The notes beneath the pieces are model-generated. The model made no database searches. It was not told the origin of the DNA and was given only the letters and a program-made list of their open reading frames with translations. A stretch of DNA of 64,000 nucleotides from Aphrocallistes beatrix (lineage: Eukaryota > Porifera > Hexactinellida > Sceptrulophora > Aphrocallistidae), in contig OY725488.1 in NCBI GenBank assembly GCA_963281255.1, positions 10,513,524 through 10,577,523 on the forward strand, written 5' to 3'. Shown here piece after piece: positions 33,678-44,353 of the stretch. Both the position numbers and the translations under genes were made by a program. Each line of letters begins with the position of its first letter. Within the stretch, counting starts at the first letter, position 1.

Positions 33678-35579
33678 ATGATTACTGACATGAAACTGAT
33701 GGAATATCTTGCAGTATATCTGTCTATACTAATTATGTTGTCTCAGCATTTCATTCAAAATTCTAATGGACAGTCATGTAACACAATGTTACCAGCTAAC
33801 ACTCAAACAATATTGGATTCTAAAACTTATCATACAATTTCAGCTGGACAAATACAACCATTCAATATTCCTGGATGGATATGTATCGATGTAGACGGTA
33901 CTATATATGATCCACCAGATAGACTGAGATGGGAACCTGTCTTAACTACTGGTCAATGTGGTCCAGCGTATCTTTCTTGTCCTCAAAGAATGAATACTAT
34001 TGTAGATTCTAATAAAGAAATGAACTGGGTTGTGACTGACTATTACGAAACTGAAGGTAATGTTATTCATATTCGAGTTTTTTGTACCGGACTTTCAGCT
34101 TCAGAATTCCCTACAGATTGTAGAGATGCATTCCAAATATTCTACTACGAGTCTGATCAGAATATGACAATAACCAATTCTCTTCTCAGTCAGTTCCTAC
34201 CAGCTGATAGCAATAAGACAGTTAGTGGAGTTGTTAGTACTGAATTTACAAAATCCAAGAGAGGATTCTACATCGGATTCTTTAACAACATTCCATGTCC
34301 TGATTTAACTGAATTCCTCTTCTATTACTTTGAATGTCCAGCTATGAACACTTCTGATCTGTACTCTCTACCAGCTACACTAGCTCCTAACTCCACTGAG
34401 GTATTCGTCCGTGTGAACATCTCTTGTCCAACTAACTCTCTCCATCGAGACCCGCTGGGTCTGGTAGCAGAATGCTACTGGGACGGCACGTGGATACTTC
34501 CTGCTGAGAGTGTGTGTGAGTGTGAGGCTGGCTATTATCTGTCTGTGAGTAACGCTAACAGTAGTATGCCTTGTGTGATGTGTCGTGTTGACACGTACAA
34601 AAGTGAGACAGGCAATAGTGAGGAGTGTAGTGTGTGTCCTTTTCGTAGCAGCACGCGTGGAATGGAAGGAAGCAGTGAGTGCTTGTGTGATGAGGACTGG
34701 TATCGAGGAAAAGGAGAGAGTGTGAGTGAGAGCTGTGGACAGAGTCCTTCTGCAGTTGTGAATCTCCGTGTTGAGAGAGGAGACAGGATTGTATCTCGAG
34801 TTGTGTGGAATAAACCTTTGTTTTTGGGGAATCGAAGTGAGAATGAGTTGAGGTACAATGTGAGTTATTATCCGAGTTTAACTCCCTCGAGTGAGAAGAG
34901 TGTCAGAGATCTGGGAGAGACTGCGTTAGTGTTTAGCAGTGGAGATGTTGAAGACAGTACAGAGTATGTGTTTGTAGTGACGTCATGGAACTCAGTGAGT
35001 TGTGTGTCAGGTGTGTTTAACAGAGCTAATGTGACAGTGTTGTCTTCTTTCCCAACTCTACTCAACATTAGTTACAACGAGACTACTGGTTATCTTCAAT
35101 GGAGCTATGAACTGTATGGGAAGAGGGATTATGTGTTTGAAATAAGCTATACTACTACTGTGTCATCAATCTCTAATCGAATCGTATCGCAATTGCTGAA
35201 TTCCAATGAGTGTAACTGTTCCACTGAATATATATGTACCTGTATCCTATCCACTCCTGATCTAGACTCAACGTACAATGTAGCGTTTCGTTTATTAGTA
35301 AACCTTTCACAGAATTTAACAGGTATTAATCTCAATTTTTCGCATTCATTTATTCAATCTTCAAGATCTACACTCTTGCCATCATTCACGCCTTCAATTT
35401 CAATGCAAAGAATGCCATATTCTGGATATTCTCTGTTGCTAATATTGCAAGTTTTGATTGGAGTTTCGTTTGGTTTGTTTATCCTTTTATTTGTGTTTGT
35501 ATTTATATCTCTCCTAATTTGGATTCAGATCAAATGTTCCAAGAAATCTGATGGTTTTGCTTTTAAAATTTTTGATTGA
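33678..35579 (+). CDS. Kinase-less Eph-type receptor, gene 4
   Basis: A 633-aa type I membrane protein with the ectodomain of an Eph receptor but no kinase or SAM. Signal peptide about 1-31 (MKLMEYLAVYLSILIMLSQH). Eph-like ligand-binding domain about 33-222 (EMNWVVTDYYETEGN; CRDAFQIFYYESD; RGFYIGFFNNIPCP). Sushi/EGF-like cysteines 250-340. FN3 domains about 356-455 and 457-556. Ser/Thr stalk with SFTPS, TM helix about 585-616 (GVSFGLFILLFVFVFISLL), then 17-18 cytoplasmic residues ending KSDGFAFKIFD. The TM differs from that of the kinase-bearing genes, so this is not simply a premature stop. The ligand-binding domain differs from that of downstream gene 5 at only about ten positions. The likely role is binding the same ligand without forward kinase signalling (decoy, or partner in mixed clusters); this role is inferred. 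The start is chosen by alignment with genes 5 and 7. Confidence 0.92.
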   Translation: MITDMKLMEYLAVYLSILIMLSQHFIQNSNGQSCNTMLPANTQTILDSKTYHTISAGQIQPFNIPGWICIDVDGTIYDPPDRLRWEPVLTTGQCGPAYLSCPQRMNTIVDSNKEMNWVVTDYYETEGNVIHIRVFCTGLSASEFPTDCRDAFQIFYYESDQNMTITNSLLSQFLPADSNKTVSGVVSTEFTKSKRGFYIGFFNNIPCPDLTEFLFYYFECPAMNTSDLYSLPATLAPNSTEVFVRVNISCPTNSLHRDPLGLVAECYWDGTWILPAESVCECEAGYYLSVSNANSSMPCVMCRVDTYKSETGNSEECSVCPFRSSTRGMEGSSECLCDEDWYRGKGESVSESCGQSPSAVVNLRVERGDRIVSRVVWNKPLFLGNRSENELRYNVSYYPSLTPSSEKSVRDLGETALVFSSGDVEDSTEYVFVVTSWNSVSCVSGVFNRANVTVLSSFPTLLNISYNETTGYLQWSYELYGKRDYVFEISYTTTVSSISNRIVSQLLNSNECNCSTEYICTCILSTPDLDSTYNVAFRLLVNLSQNLTGINLNFSHSFIQSSRSTLLPSFTPSISMQRMPYSGYSLLLILQVLIGVSFGLFILLFVFVFISLLIWIQIKCSKKSDGFAFKIFD

Positions 35580-36357
35580 TTTTAACATTTATTTCAGAGA
35601 TTTCTGTGAAGCTCTTTTCGTTGTTTTATGTTTGTTTAGATCTTAGATATTTGCACTATCTGCATTTTGATGAATACTAGTTTTGCAATGGGTTTTTTTT
35701 GTTTGTCCAGATTTGATTGAGGAACTGGGAGATGCTAGAAATGTGAAATTTGGCACACAGGTAAATAATAATGAGTCTACGATTAAAGATCTAAGCGAAA
35801 TGTTGCCGAGATAGGTGACAAATTGTGCTGACCAATGAAATTCGTTTCTTTTATGATGCAAATACATTAGGATCAAACAGTAGTTATTATGCATACAATC
35901 AAAAGGACTATTTGTGATTGAAATTCATTGGTTCATGTGAGAACCAATCAATTATCAGACTTTTATAATGCGATTATTATATTTCATACAAATGATTGAA
36001 TACAGCTATTTGAGTCTATAATTTGATTGTTAAAAGTTATTTTATGGTCGAATTGATTGATCATAGCATGTAACACACTTTAATTGTTGTTAACGACATG
36101 AACTGGAATTGGTTGATTCAAATTGACCTTCCATTAAGGATTAGTTGACTTAATACGAAGTAAATTCTATTTATCACGAAATTTTCTGTTACGGTTCTGA
36201 TTTCATTAAAGTAACTACAGACAAATGACAATTCAGCATACTTAGTTGAGAACAAGAAAGTGACGTATTGTTTCTCTAATATGCCCAAGCACCCACTGGA
36301 CAACTCTGCGGACACGCAGTGTTCGCAAGCCGCGCAGCGAAAAACGATGCACGCTTG
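35580..36357 (+). mobile_element. 3' flank of gene 4 and Helitron-like element
   Basis: From about 35690 to 36357 a worn Helitron-like element runs in + orientation: GTTTGTCCAGATTTGATTG near the 5' end and the GC-rich end GCGGACACGCAGTGTTCGC ... CACGCTTG followed by T. The first 100 bases are the gene 4 3' flank, shared with gene 6. Confidence 0.55.
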
Positions 36358-37648
36358 TAGTTTATTAATACGTAATCCTACTTGAAACATTAGTTGAATA
36401 TAAGTACAAGTACTTAATTCTTATTTCATCATCATGCTCAAATGTATTCATTATTAATATGAAAAAGGATTAAAATTCTGAAGAATTTTGGAATAAATTC
36501 AGTGATGATTTCTCTCTTATTTAAGACTAAATCAGGATTTTCTATTGAACCGAATTGTTCCAAATTTGAACCATATAGTATATATTATATCATGGAGATT
36601 GAAGCCTGTGTATAAATAAATATTTAAAAATGTTCACATCTTTTCATAGGTAAAAATATATTAACCAATCTGAATCCAGAGATTTAAAGCTAAAATAAAC
36701 TATAAGACTTAAATATTCCTGAACTGGTAATTTTTTTTTCTAATAAGGATCCATATATTTTTCCACTAAATGAAATGAGAAATTGCGAGAAATGTCTACA
36801 AAAAATATTTATTCATGAATCAGCAATTTAGGAACTCCATTTCCGATTCAAATCAGTTAAATCATGCATTTTTCGCCGTAGCCGAGATAGAGTCATTAAC
36901 AGTACATGAATGATTAATGTTTTTTTTCTTGAGATCATTTATATTTCCAATTTCTGCTAATGCAAATGACTAATTGAATGGAATTTTAATTTTAGCTAAT
37001 TCACAACTATATTCCACCTAGGAGTCATTAATAATGCTGTGTTACTCAATACTTAGATATGTACCATGCACAATTGCTATCTTAATTTACTACAGAGAAA
37101 TTTGATCTCATAGTACAGCATAAGAAATAAAAGATCAAAATTTCCTTTTTTTAAAATTAGTAGTTCAATCTATAAGCGTAGATCAGTTTACAATGGAACC
37201 TACTACAATAGGCAGACAAGTTACCTGTATTATTCTCATTTTAACAATTCACATTGTTTAAATCGCCCAAGTCAACTTCAGTTTATACTTCCACTTGAAG
37301 ACACCAATCTATTATGCACAAGCATAATAGGCTCTGGTAGGGTTGTTAGGGCCATGAGCCTACAAATAATTTGTGGAAGGCTATTATCTTCCATTATCCA
37401 TAATATGATTCGTCCAAAAACCTGTCAATCATCATTCCGAGTCTACGCCCCGGTTAACAGGGTTGAATCCAGGCCTGAATTTCAGGGGAGGGGAAATGAG
37501 GTCCAAAATATTATCATGGGACCTGAGGGCTAACTGAGGGGGGAAGCTGCATTTGTCCGAATTGTTGAGTTGTCGTTTGTCCGAATGGATTTTTGTAAGT
37601 TCTGCATTTGTCCGAATGGAATTTTGTATGTTCTGCATTTGTCCGAAT
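36358..37648. other. Eph 5'-flank block upstream of gene 5
   Basis: No gene. From 36806 on it carries the repeated block, interrupted at about 37450 by unrelated sequence that includes a short tandem repeat of TTTGTCCGAATGGATTTTTG (37550-37649). Confidence 0.6.
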
Positions 37649-38060
37649 TAGGGCTTACAATCCCGTTCATATTTTTTAATCCCGGGATTTCGGGATTGAC
37701 ATTTTATCTAATTTCGGGATCCCGGGATTCCGAGATTGAAGTTTTTTTCCAAACCCGGGATCCCGGAATTAATTAGATTTTCGTACGTTTACTTTGAGGA
37801 TCGCTTTCAAGAATTTCGAAATTCCTACGCTTTGCCTGTATATCAATTTGATGTATTGATTTGAGATGTCCGTATAATCCCTTCGTAGACCCACCAACGC
37901 ATTTTAACACTTTTTTGCACACTTTGCATTGTGCAAATTTGCCACATAAGGATCGAAGAAAATGATTCCAGATCTCGACGCCATCAAAAATTTTAAATAC
38001 GGGGGTATTGCATTCTGCCATTTAGAGAGTATATTACGAAAAATGTATCTTATATACTAT
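37649..38060 (-). mobile_element. hAT transposon fragment with BED zinc finger
   Basis: The left end TAGGGCTTACAATCCCG and the following ATCCCGGGAT-rich 110 bp resemble the ends of the hAT MITEs at 4041 and 43439. It encloses the BED-finger ORF at 37773-38021. The other end was not found, so the right limit is approximate. Confidence 0.65.
37773..38021 (-). CDS. BED-type zinc finger protein fragment (hAT transposase N-terminus)
   Basis: An 82-aa minus-strand frame. WNHFLRSLCGKFAQCKVCKK followed by TKGLYGHLKSIH is a BED finger: aromatic WxxF start, C-x2-C, then H-x4-H. BED fingers of this kind open hAT transposases, where they bind the element ends. The catalytic hATC region is missing; the frame stops at SKRTKI and directly meets the terminal repeat, so this is an internally deleted copy. 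It may still express a DNA-binding peptide. Confidence 0.75.
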   Translation of the reverse strand: MAECNTPVFKIFDGVEIWNHFLRSLCGKFAQCKVCKKVLKCVGGSTKGLYGHLKSIHQIDIQAKRRNFEILESDPQSKRTKI

Positions 38061-38097
38061 TAGGGAAACCTATTTATAATCTACCTCACCGGAATCA

Positions 38098-38669
38098 TCC
38101 TTACTATTAAAACTCGATTGATGTTTGTTTGTTTGTGCATATATATACGTATATATCTATCTATCTGTAACGAATTGATTGAAGAAACTGCCAGGGACAG
38201 AAAGCTGATTTTTGGCATGTGAGAGTCTTTTGGCTATGGCTCCACTAAGTTCTGAGCTCAGAGCAAAATGTCGACTCATCATGGAATTATGACATCATTG
38301 TCACATTTTGAAAAGTTAAGCAATACAGTTATTCGAGCATAACTCAGCAATTATAGGAGATAGAAAGCTGAAATTTTAATAGAATCTGTATACTAACATA
38401 CCTCACATTTGATGCAACTATCATCAAAAAATGATGACTCATCACTTTGCTATTACGTCATCACTACATACGTCATCATTACAAAATTTAAAAAATTGAC
38501 AAATTGGGTGTTTTTTCGAGTGATATCGATTTTAAAACTAAGACGGACATATTTAGAGGTGATATCTTCCTTATAATTAACCAATGTCACCTCCAGGCGA
38601 CCGAAGGGAGCCTCTGGCGGACACAAAATGTCCGCCAGCCTCGCAGCGCAAGCAAGCGAAGCGCGCTTG
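38098..38669 (+). mobile_element. Helitron-like element upstream of gene 5
   Basis: Begins TCCTTACTATTAAAACTCG after an A and ends in the hairpin-bearing AGCGAAGCGCGCTTG before a T. A hairpin GGCGGACACAAAATGTCCGCC lies at 38616-38636. It is an inverted relative of 44354-45325. It ends about 270 bp before the gene 5 start codon. Confidence 0.7.
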
Positions 38670-38941
38670 TTATTATTAAATCATGTTATTGCTCAACACT
38701 GAATCCATATGAAAGTTGTAAAGAATTTATTGGTGAACATGAATCTGAATCTGAATCTGTATTTTAGATTGTTACTCACTAAACTATTATTAGAGAAATA
38801 CTAGGCCAGTACTTCCTATAGGAAATCACAAATGATTTAAGTCCAACTTACAAACTCGCTACAATTACGAACCCGTTCTTATATAAATTAATTATTTTTC
38901 AATTCTTCTTGCTATAGTTTGAGTATATTCAATTATTTAGA

Positions 38942-41900
38942 ATGATTACTGACATGAAACTGATGGAATATCTTGCAGTATATCTGTATATACTAATTAT
39001 GTTGTCTCAGCATTTCATTCAAACTTCTAATGGACAGTCATGTAACACAATGTTACCTGCCAACTCTAAAACAATATTGGATTCTAAAACTTATCATACA
39101 ATTTCAGCTGGACAAATACAACCATTCAATATTCCTGGATGGATAGAAATCGATGTAGACGGTACTATATATGATCCACCAGATAGACTGAGATGGGAAC
39201 CTGTCTTAACTACTGGTCAATGTGGTCCAGCGTATCTTTCTTGTCCTCAAAGAATGAATACTATTGTAAATTCTACTAAAGAAATGAACTGGGTTGTGAC
39301 TGACTATTACGAAACTGAAGGTAATGTTATTCATATTCGAGTTTTTTGTACCGGACTTTCAGCTTCAGAATTCCCTACAGATTGTAGAGATGCATTCCAA
39401 ATATTCTACTACGAGTCTGATCAGAATATGACAATAACCAATTCTCTTCTCAGTCAGTTCCTACCAGCTGATAGCAATAAGACAGTTAGTGGAGTTGTTA
39501 GTACTGAATTCACAAAATCCAAGAAAGGTTTTTTCATTGGATTCTTTAACCACATTCCATGTCCTGAATTGACTGAATTCCTTTTCTACTACTTTGAATG
39601 TCCAGCTACAAACACTTCAGATCTGTACTCTCTACCAGCTACACTAGCTCCTAACTCCACTGAGGTATTCGTCCGTGTCAACATCTCTTGTCCAACTAAC
39701 TCTCTCCATCGAGACCCGCTGGGTCTGGTAGCAGAATGCTACTGGGACGGCACGTGGATACTTCCTGCTGAGAGTGTGTGTGAGTGTGAGGCTGGCTATT
39801 ATCTGTCTGTGAGTAACGCTAACAGTAGTATGCCTTGTGTGATGTGTCGTGTTGACACGTACAAAGGTGAAACAGGCAATAGTGAGGAGTGCAGTGTGTG
39901 TCCTTTTCGTAGCAGCACGCGTGGAATGGAAGGAAGCAGTGAGTGCTTGTGTGATGAGGACTGGTATCGAGGAGAGGGAGAGAGTGTGAGTGAGAATTGT
40001 GGACAGAGTCCTTCTGCAGTTGTGAATCTCCGTGTTGAGAGAGGAGACAGGATTGTATCTCGAGTTGTGTGGAATGAACCTTTGTTTTTGGGATATCGAA
40101 GTGAGAATGAGTTGAAGTATAATGTGAGTTATTATCCGAGTTTAACTCCATCGAGTAAGAAGAGTGTCAGAGATCTGAGAGAGACTGAGTTAGTGTTGAT
40201 CAGTGGAGATGTTGAAGACAGTACAGAGTATGTGTTTGTAGTGACGTCATGGAACTCAGTGAGTTGTGTGTCAGGTGTGTTTAACAGAGCTAATGTGACA
40301 GTGTTGTCTTCTTTCCCAACTCTACTCAACATTAGTTACAACGAGACTACTGGTTATCTCCAATGGAGCTATGAACTGTATGGGAAGAGGGATTATGTGT
40401 TTGAAATAAACTACACTACTACTGTGTCATCAATCTCTAATCGAACAGTATCTCAACAACTAAACTCTGATGAATGTGAATGTTCTACTAATGTTCTATG
40501 TACCTGTATCTTATCTACTCCTGATCTAGACTCTATGGACAATGTGATATTTCGTTTACTGGTGAATGTTTCAGGAGATCTAATCGGTACTAATCTCAAA
40601 TTTTCCCACGCATTTATTCAATCTTCAACAAATTCCACTCTCTCCGCTACACTATTTCCCGAAATATTGTTTATTATTATTGGCGTTGTTGGTATCGTTA
40701 TTGCCTTTTTGATAATTATTTTCATCATTTTGATTATCGGATTCATGATTCGACGTCGAAAATCCGTTCGCTCTAAATTCTCACACCAAAAATTTGAAAA
40801 CACTGCTCTAAAAGGAACAAATCATTCTGATCCAATCCCTGAAAAGATATATCAAGATCCTAATACTATGTATCAAGACCTCAACGAAGCTGTGAGGTCA
40901 CTCACGAAAGAGTTGAATCATAGTAACATAAAAATAGAGAGAGTTATCGGGGAAGGGGAATTTGGAGAGGTGTGTAAAGGAACTCTTCAAGTTAATCACC
41001 GGACAGTTAAAGTTGCGATTAAAACTCTGAAACCGAATTGCAGTGAGAAGAGCAAGCAAGATTTCTTCAAAGAAGCCTCTGCCATGGCACAGTTCAGTCA
41101 TGAGAACGTGATCTATCTGTACGGAGTCACTCTCACTAAACCTATCATGATCGTGACTCCCTTCATGGAGAATGGCTCATTGGACAAGTTCCTCATTTGT
41201 AACAAGGGAAACATGCAGGTGATTGACTTAGGCAGAATTTGTCACGGTGTTGCTAGGGGAATGTGTTATCTGTCACGAATCGGATTCGTTCACCGAGATC
41301 TGGCAGCTCGAAATGTTCTCATTGATTCTAATATGGCAGCTAAGATCGCTGACTTTGGTTTGTCTCGTACGACAGAAGAAGATATCTACAACGTGAAGAC
41401 AGGTGGAAAGATTCCTGTTCGCTGGACAGCTCCTGAAGCTATTCTGTTTCGCAAGTTTAACATGGCATCAGATGTGTGGAGCTTTGGGGTGTTAATGTGG
41501 GAGGTGATGACTTCTGGAGATGTCCCATATGTCGACAAGGACAATTTCAAACTTCTGCAAGATATCCAACAAGGCTATCGTCTGGAACAGCCAAGTGACT
41601 GTCCAAACCAACTCTACCAACTCATGCTCAAGTGCTGGGACTCTGTGCCTGAAGTCAGACCTACATTCTCAGAGCTGGAGACTGAGATAACTGCTATGGT
41701 CGAGTTCAACTTCCTTCTCAAGCCTAAAGGTCGTCCTTCTAGGTCCACTGTGCAGAGTCCACTCAACTTCACATCCGTGGATGAATGGTTGAAACATCTG
41801 AACTTGGAGAGGTACAGTGTTAACTTCAAATCGCATGGGTACACGATGATCTCCTCTGTCTGGCACATGTCTGAGCATGATATCATGGCCATTGACATTC

Positions 41901-41986
41901 TGCCCGCTGGTCACAGGAACAAGATAATGAAGAGTATCCATGAAGCGAATAACAAACTTTCCCCTTCTTACTCAGTACTTGTTTAA
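38942..41986 (+). CDS. Eph-type receptor tyrosine kinase, gene 5, full length
   Basis: A 1014-aa receptor, intact and without introns. Signal peptide 1-32, Eph-like ligand-binding domain about 33-221, sushi/EGF-like region about 248-340, FN3 domains about 355-455 and 457-556, TM about 577-602 (VVGIVIAFLIIIFIILIIG), JM tyrosines Y637 and Y644 in KIYQDPNTMYQDLNEAV, kinase about 668-920 with GEGEFG, K694, HRD 784-786, DFG 804-806 and activation-loop tyrosine Y816, SAM about 942-1007, and a C-terminal YSVLV that fits a hydrophobic (class II) PDZ ligand. Ligand binding should trigger phosphorylation of the JM and loop tyrosines as in other Eph receptors. Differences from its paralogues in the loop (SRTTEED rather than SRETEED; DSNMAAKIADFG) are mild. 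It pairs with kinase-less gene 4 through a near-identical ligand-binding domain. Confidence 0.96.
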   Translation: MITDMKLMEYLAVYLYILIMLSQHFIQTSNGQSCNTMLPANSKTILDSKTYHTISAGQIQPFNIPGWIEIDVDGTIYDPPDRLRWEPVLTTGQCGPAYLSCPQRMNTIVNSTKEMNWVVTDYYETEGNVIHIRVFCTGLSASEFPTDCRDAFQIFYYESDQNMTITNSLLSQFLPADSNKTVSGVVSTEFTKSKKGFFIGFFNHIPCPELTEFLFYYFECPATNTSDLYSLPATLAPNSTEVFVRVNISCPTNSLHRDPLGLVAECYWDGTWILPAESVCECEAGYYLSVSNANSSMPCVMCRVDTYKGETGNSEECSVCPFRSSTRGMEGSSECLCDEDWYRGEGESVSENCGQSPSAVVNLRVERGDRIVSRVVWNEPLFLGYRSENELKYNVSYYPSLTPSSKKSVRDLRETELVLISGDVEDSTEYVFVVTSWNSVSCVSGVFNRANVTVLSSFPTLLNISYNETTGYLQWSYELYGKRDYVFEINYTTTVSSISNRTVSQQLNSDECECSTNVLCTCILSTPDLDSMDNVIFRLLVNVSGDLIGTNLKFSHAFIQSSTNSTLSATLFPEILFIIIGVVGIVIAFLIIIFIILIIGFMIRRRKSVRSKFSHQKFENTALKGTNHSDPIPEKIYQDPNTMYQDLNEAVRSLTKELNHSNIKIERVIGEGEFGEVCKGTLQVNHRTVKVAIKTLKPNCSEKSKQDFFKEASAMAQFSHENVIYLYGVTLTKPIMIVTPFMENGSLDKFLICNKGNMQVIDLGRICHGVARGMCYLSRIGFVHRDLAARNVLIDSNMAAKIADFGLSRTTEEDIYNVKTGGKIPVRWTAPEAILFRKFNMASDVWSFGVLMWEVMTSGDVPYVDKDNFKLLQDIQQGYRLEQPSDCPNQLYQLMLKCWDSVPEVRPTFSELETEITAMVEFNFLLKPKGRPSRSTVQSPLNFTSVDEWLKHLNLERYSVNFKSHGYTMISSVWHMSEHDIMAIDILPAGHRNKIMKSIHEANNKLSPSYSVLV

Positions 41987-43438
41987 CTCTTGCGTTTAGA
42001 GGCCTAATTTTAATTGTATATTAGACTTAGGGCACTAGCTATTATATGTACATATGGATTCTTAGTTTAATTTTAAGATTTCATACCTTCTTTTTACTTG
42101 CTCTTTATACATTATGATTTGATAGTTGATCTAGTATATTTGTGTGAATATATCTATAAAAGTTTTTGGTAGTATTTGGGAAGAAGACATAAAATGTCAG
42201 TCGAAAAACTGATAATGTTGCTCCATTAAGTGACTCATAAGAGACAAAATGTGATATTTGAAACCTGCATAATGAATACAATATAGTATTAAGGGAGACC
42301 TCGTTTGTTAATTTACATAATATTTAGTACACTACCCCCTCGATAATCCGAACGCTTTATTTTTAAAGTCCGAACACATATAATATCATTCGCCTCTATG
42401 CTTTGAATAAACCGTTTATAAACTTATATCTATCAATAAAATAGAGAAACCTCTTTAAATATGCAATCATACGAAATAATATCCTTAATTTTCTAACAAT
42501 ACAAATTTATTATATTTAATGCCCGCCCTATTAAATTAGTGTTATTTCACTAATCGGAACAAATTCACTAATCCGAACGATTATATTGATCTTTGGAACA
42601 GAGTTGTTCGGATTAGCGAGGGTGTACTGTAATGCTATAATTGAATTAGAAGCATTCTTTCCATGTCAATCAGTCAGACTTCAAGTTTAGGAACTATGAT
42701 TTTTTTAATGTGCATTGAGTTAGATATAATCTCTATTGGTGAGAATTTAAAGCCAACTGTAAAATCAGAACCCTGAAATTTCATTGTCCAGCGGAGTATG
42801 GATTTTTAAACAATTTTTCATTTCAACTTATCACATTTCAAATATATAGCATGATTCTAATTTGAAACTTCTGTAATGCTCTATTTGTTGTTTTATACTC
42901 GTTTCGATTTCAGATATGTGTTTGCATTGATGATGCGAACCGTTTTTTATAGAACAAAATAAATCAATGACTTAATTTATAAACAAGTTCACATTAACCT
43001 CTGTAATATTAAGCATGATTCATTGTGCCATGCTAACATCCTAAATACCAACAGAGTTCCTACACTTGCACCGTAATTTAAAGTAAGGGAGCTGCATTCA
43101 ATCCATTACCCACAAACATCCTTGTTCATTCTGTTAGAGTTAAGTATTTGTTTTACTCTTGATTAATTGTTCAGTTTACACTTCGTTACTAAGATACAAC
43201 TGTCCGACCACCCAACTAGTTAGATCAGTATCTGTCACGCCGTAACAGGTCCGGCCGGATCATCCACGGCAGCCGTGGATGGTCCCCCCTATTAATATTA
43301 CATGAAATGTGCTCTCGTAACATTGTAGTATTTGCATTTTTACTTTAGTATATTGTCTCAATCAATCTATTTGGCAATACATTAAATAGGGGTAGGCCCA
43401 ACCAATATTTGGTGACAATAATTTATGAAGCTTAGAAC
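41987..43438 (+). other. 3' flank of gene 5 with one MITE
   Basis: Matches the 3' flanks of genes 1 and 2 to about 42900, but has no mariner there. Beyond 42920 the sequence is unique; nothing recognised. Confidence 0.65.
42330..42629. mobile_element. 300-bp pogo/Tigger-like MITE
   Basis: The ends CACTACCCCCTCGATAATCC and GGATTAGCGAGGGTGTACTG lie between TA dinucleotides. The paralogous 3' flanks of genes 1 and 2 read ATATTCAGTAATGC / ATATTTAGTAATGC, the empty site with one TA. Confidence 0.9.
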
Positions 43439-44024
43439 TAGGGTTTTTAATCCCGGTCTAAAATTCCAATCCCGGGATTTCGGGATTGACAAATTCTGAA
43501 TCCCGGGATCCCGGAATCCCGGGATTAGTAATTTTCAAGAATTGGTATGCTAGTAATTGTATTATATAACGTGCATATAACGAGACTATTTTTGAATTAC
43601 GGAAATTGTTTACTACATGAATTCACTGAGCTAATTTCCCACATAGAGAACGCTTGAAATATTTCCAAATGGGTGCACCTACAAAATTTTGCAAACGATT
43701 TTCTCAGCCATCATATAGATATTGTAAATTTGAAGTGTAAGAGTCACATACAAACACTTTTATAATACATCAGAAAGGTCCTTGCAAGTTCAATTTGACC
43801 ATATTATTAGTATCACAACTTTGTATAGTATATTGATCAAAGTGTGTTATATATATTGAATCACTATTTCATCCAATTATGGGAAACCCTGTATTTACAA
43901 ACCAATAGACATTACAACAAATGTGTGATATACGTATAAACTGCATTAATCATCAGTCCCGGGATTGAAAAATGAATCCCGGGATTCAATCCCGGGCTAA
44001 AACAAGCCGGGATTAAAAACCCTA
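43439..44024. mobile_element. hAT-type MITE, second copy
   Basis: Ends TAGGGTTTTTAATCCCGG and complement, with the exact 8-bp duplication CTTAGAAC (43431-43438 and 44025-44032). Its core is inverted relative to the copy at 4041-4644 but is otherwise nearly the same sequence, which implies fairly recent movement. Confidence 0.9.
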
Positions 44025-44128
44025 CTTAGAACCTTAATAGAGAGAAATAATAATATAACACTTCACTCATACATCATTCAATATCGTTCTCTGATTCAAT
44101 AATTAAGTCTAGTAGGTATGTATATAAA

Positions 44129-44209
44129 AATCCTTATTTGGTTACTGATTCTGAAGACAGAATCATTGTCATATCTCTCAATCCCGATAACTGTATCCAG
44201 CTATTCTGA
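44129..44209 (+). pseudogene. Possible NHL-blade fragment
   Basis: A 26-residue frame, NPYLVTDSEDRIIVISLNPD then NCIQLF, resembles one NHL blade (V-T-D-x-x-x-x-R-I-I-V). It is too short to be sure. Confidence 0.25.
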
Positions 44210-44353
44210 TTATTTACAAACTTTGACTATAAATTCTAATGTAGTTCAACTTTTATTGTTACTTGTTTGTGTTTACTTTGTATGATAAACATATAATATA
44301 AGATGAATTTACGTAGATGCATGTGATGAGTTTCTCATAATAATTAATGAGTA

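Noticed and set aside
35580-38941. Idea that genes 4 and 6 are spliced to a downstream kinase exon
   Set aside because: No kinase-coding sequence lies between genes 4 and 5 or between 6 and 7, and the short tails end at clean stops. Splicing to the next gene's kinase would need internal acceptors that are not evident; only RNA could settle it.
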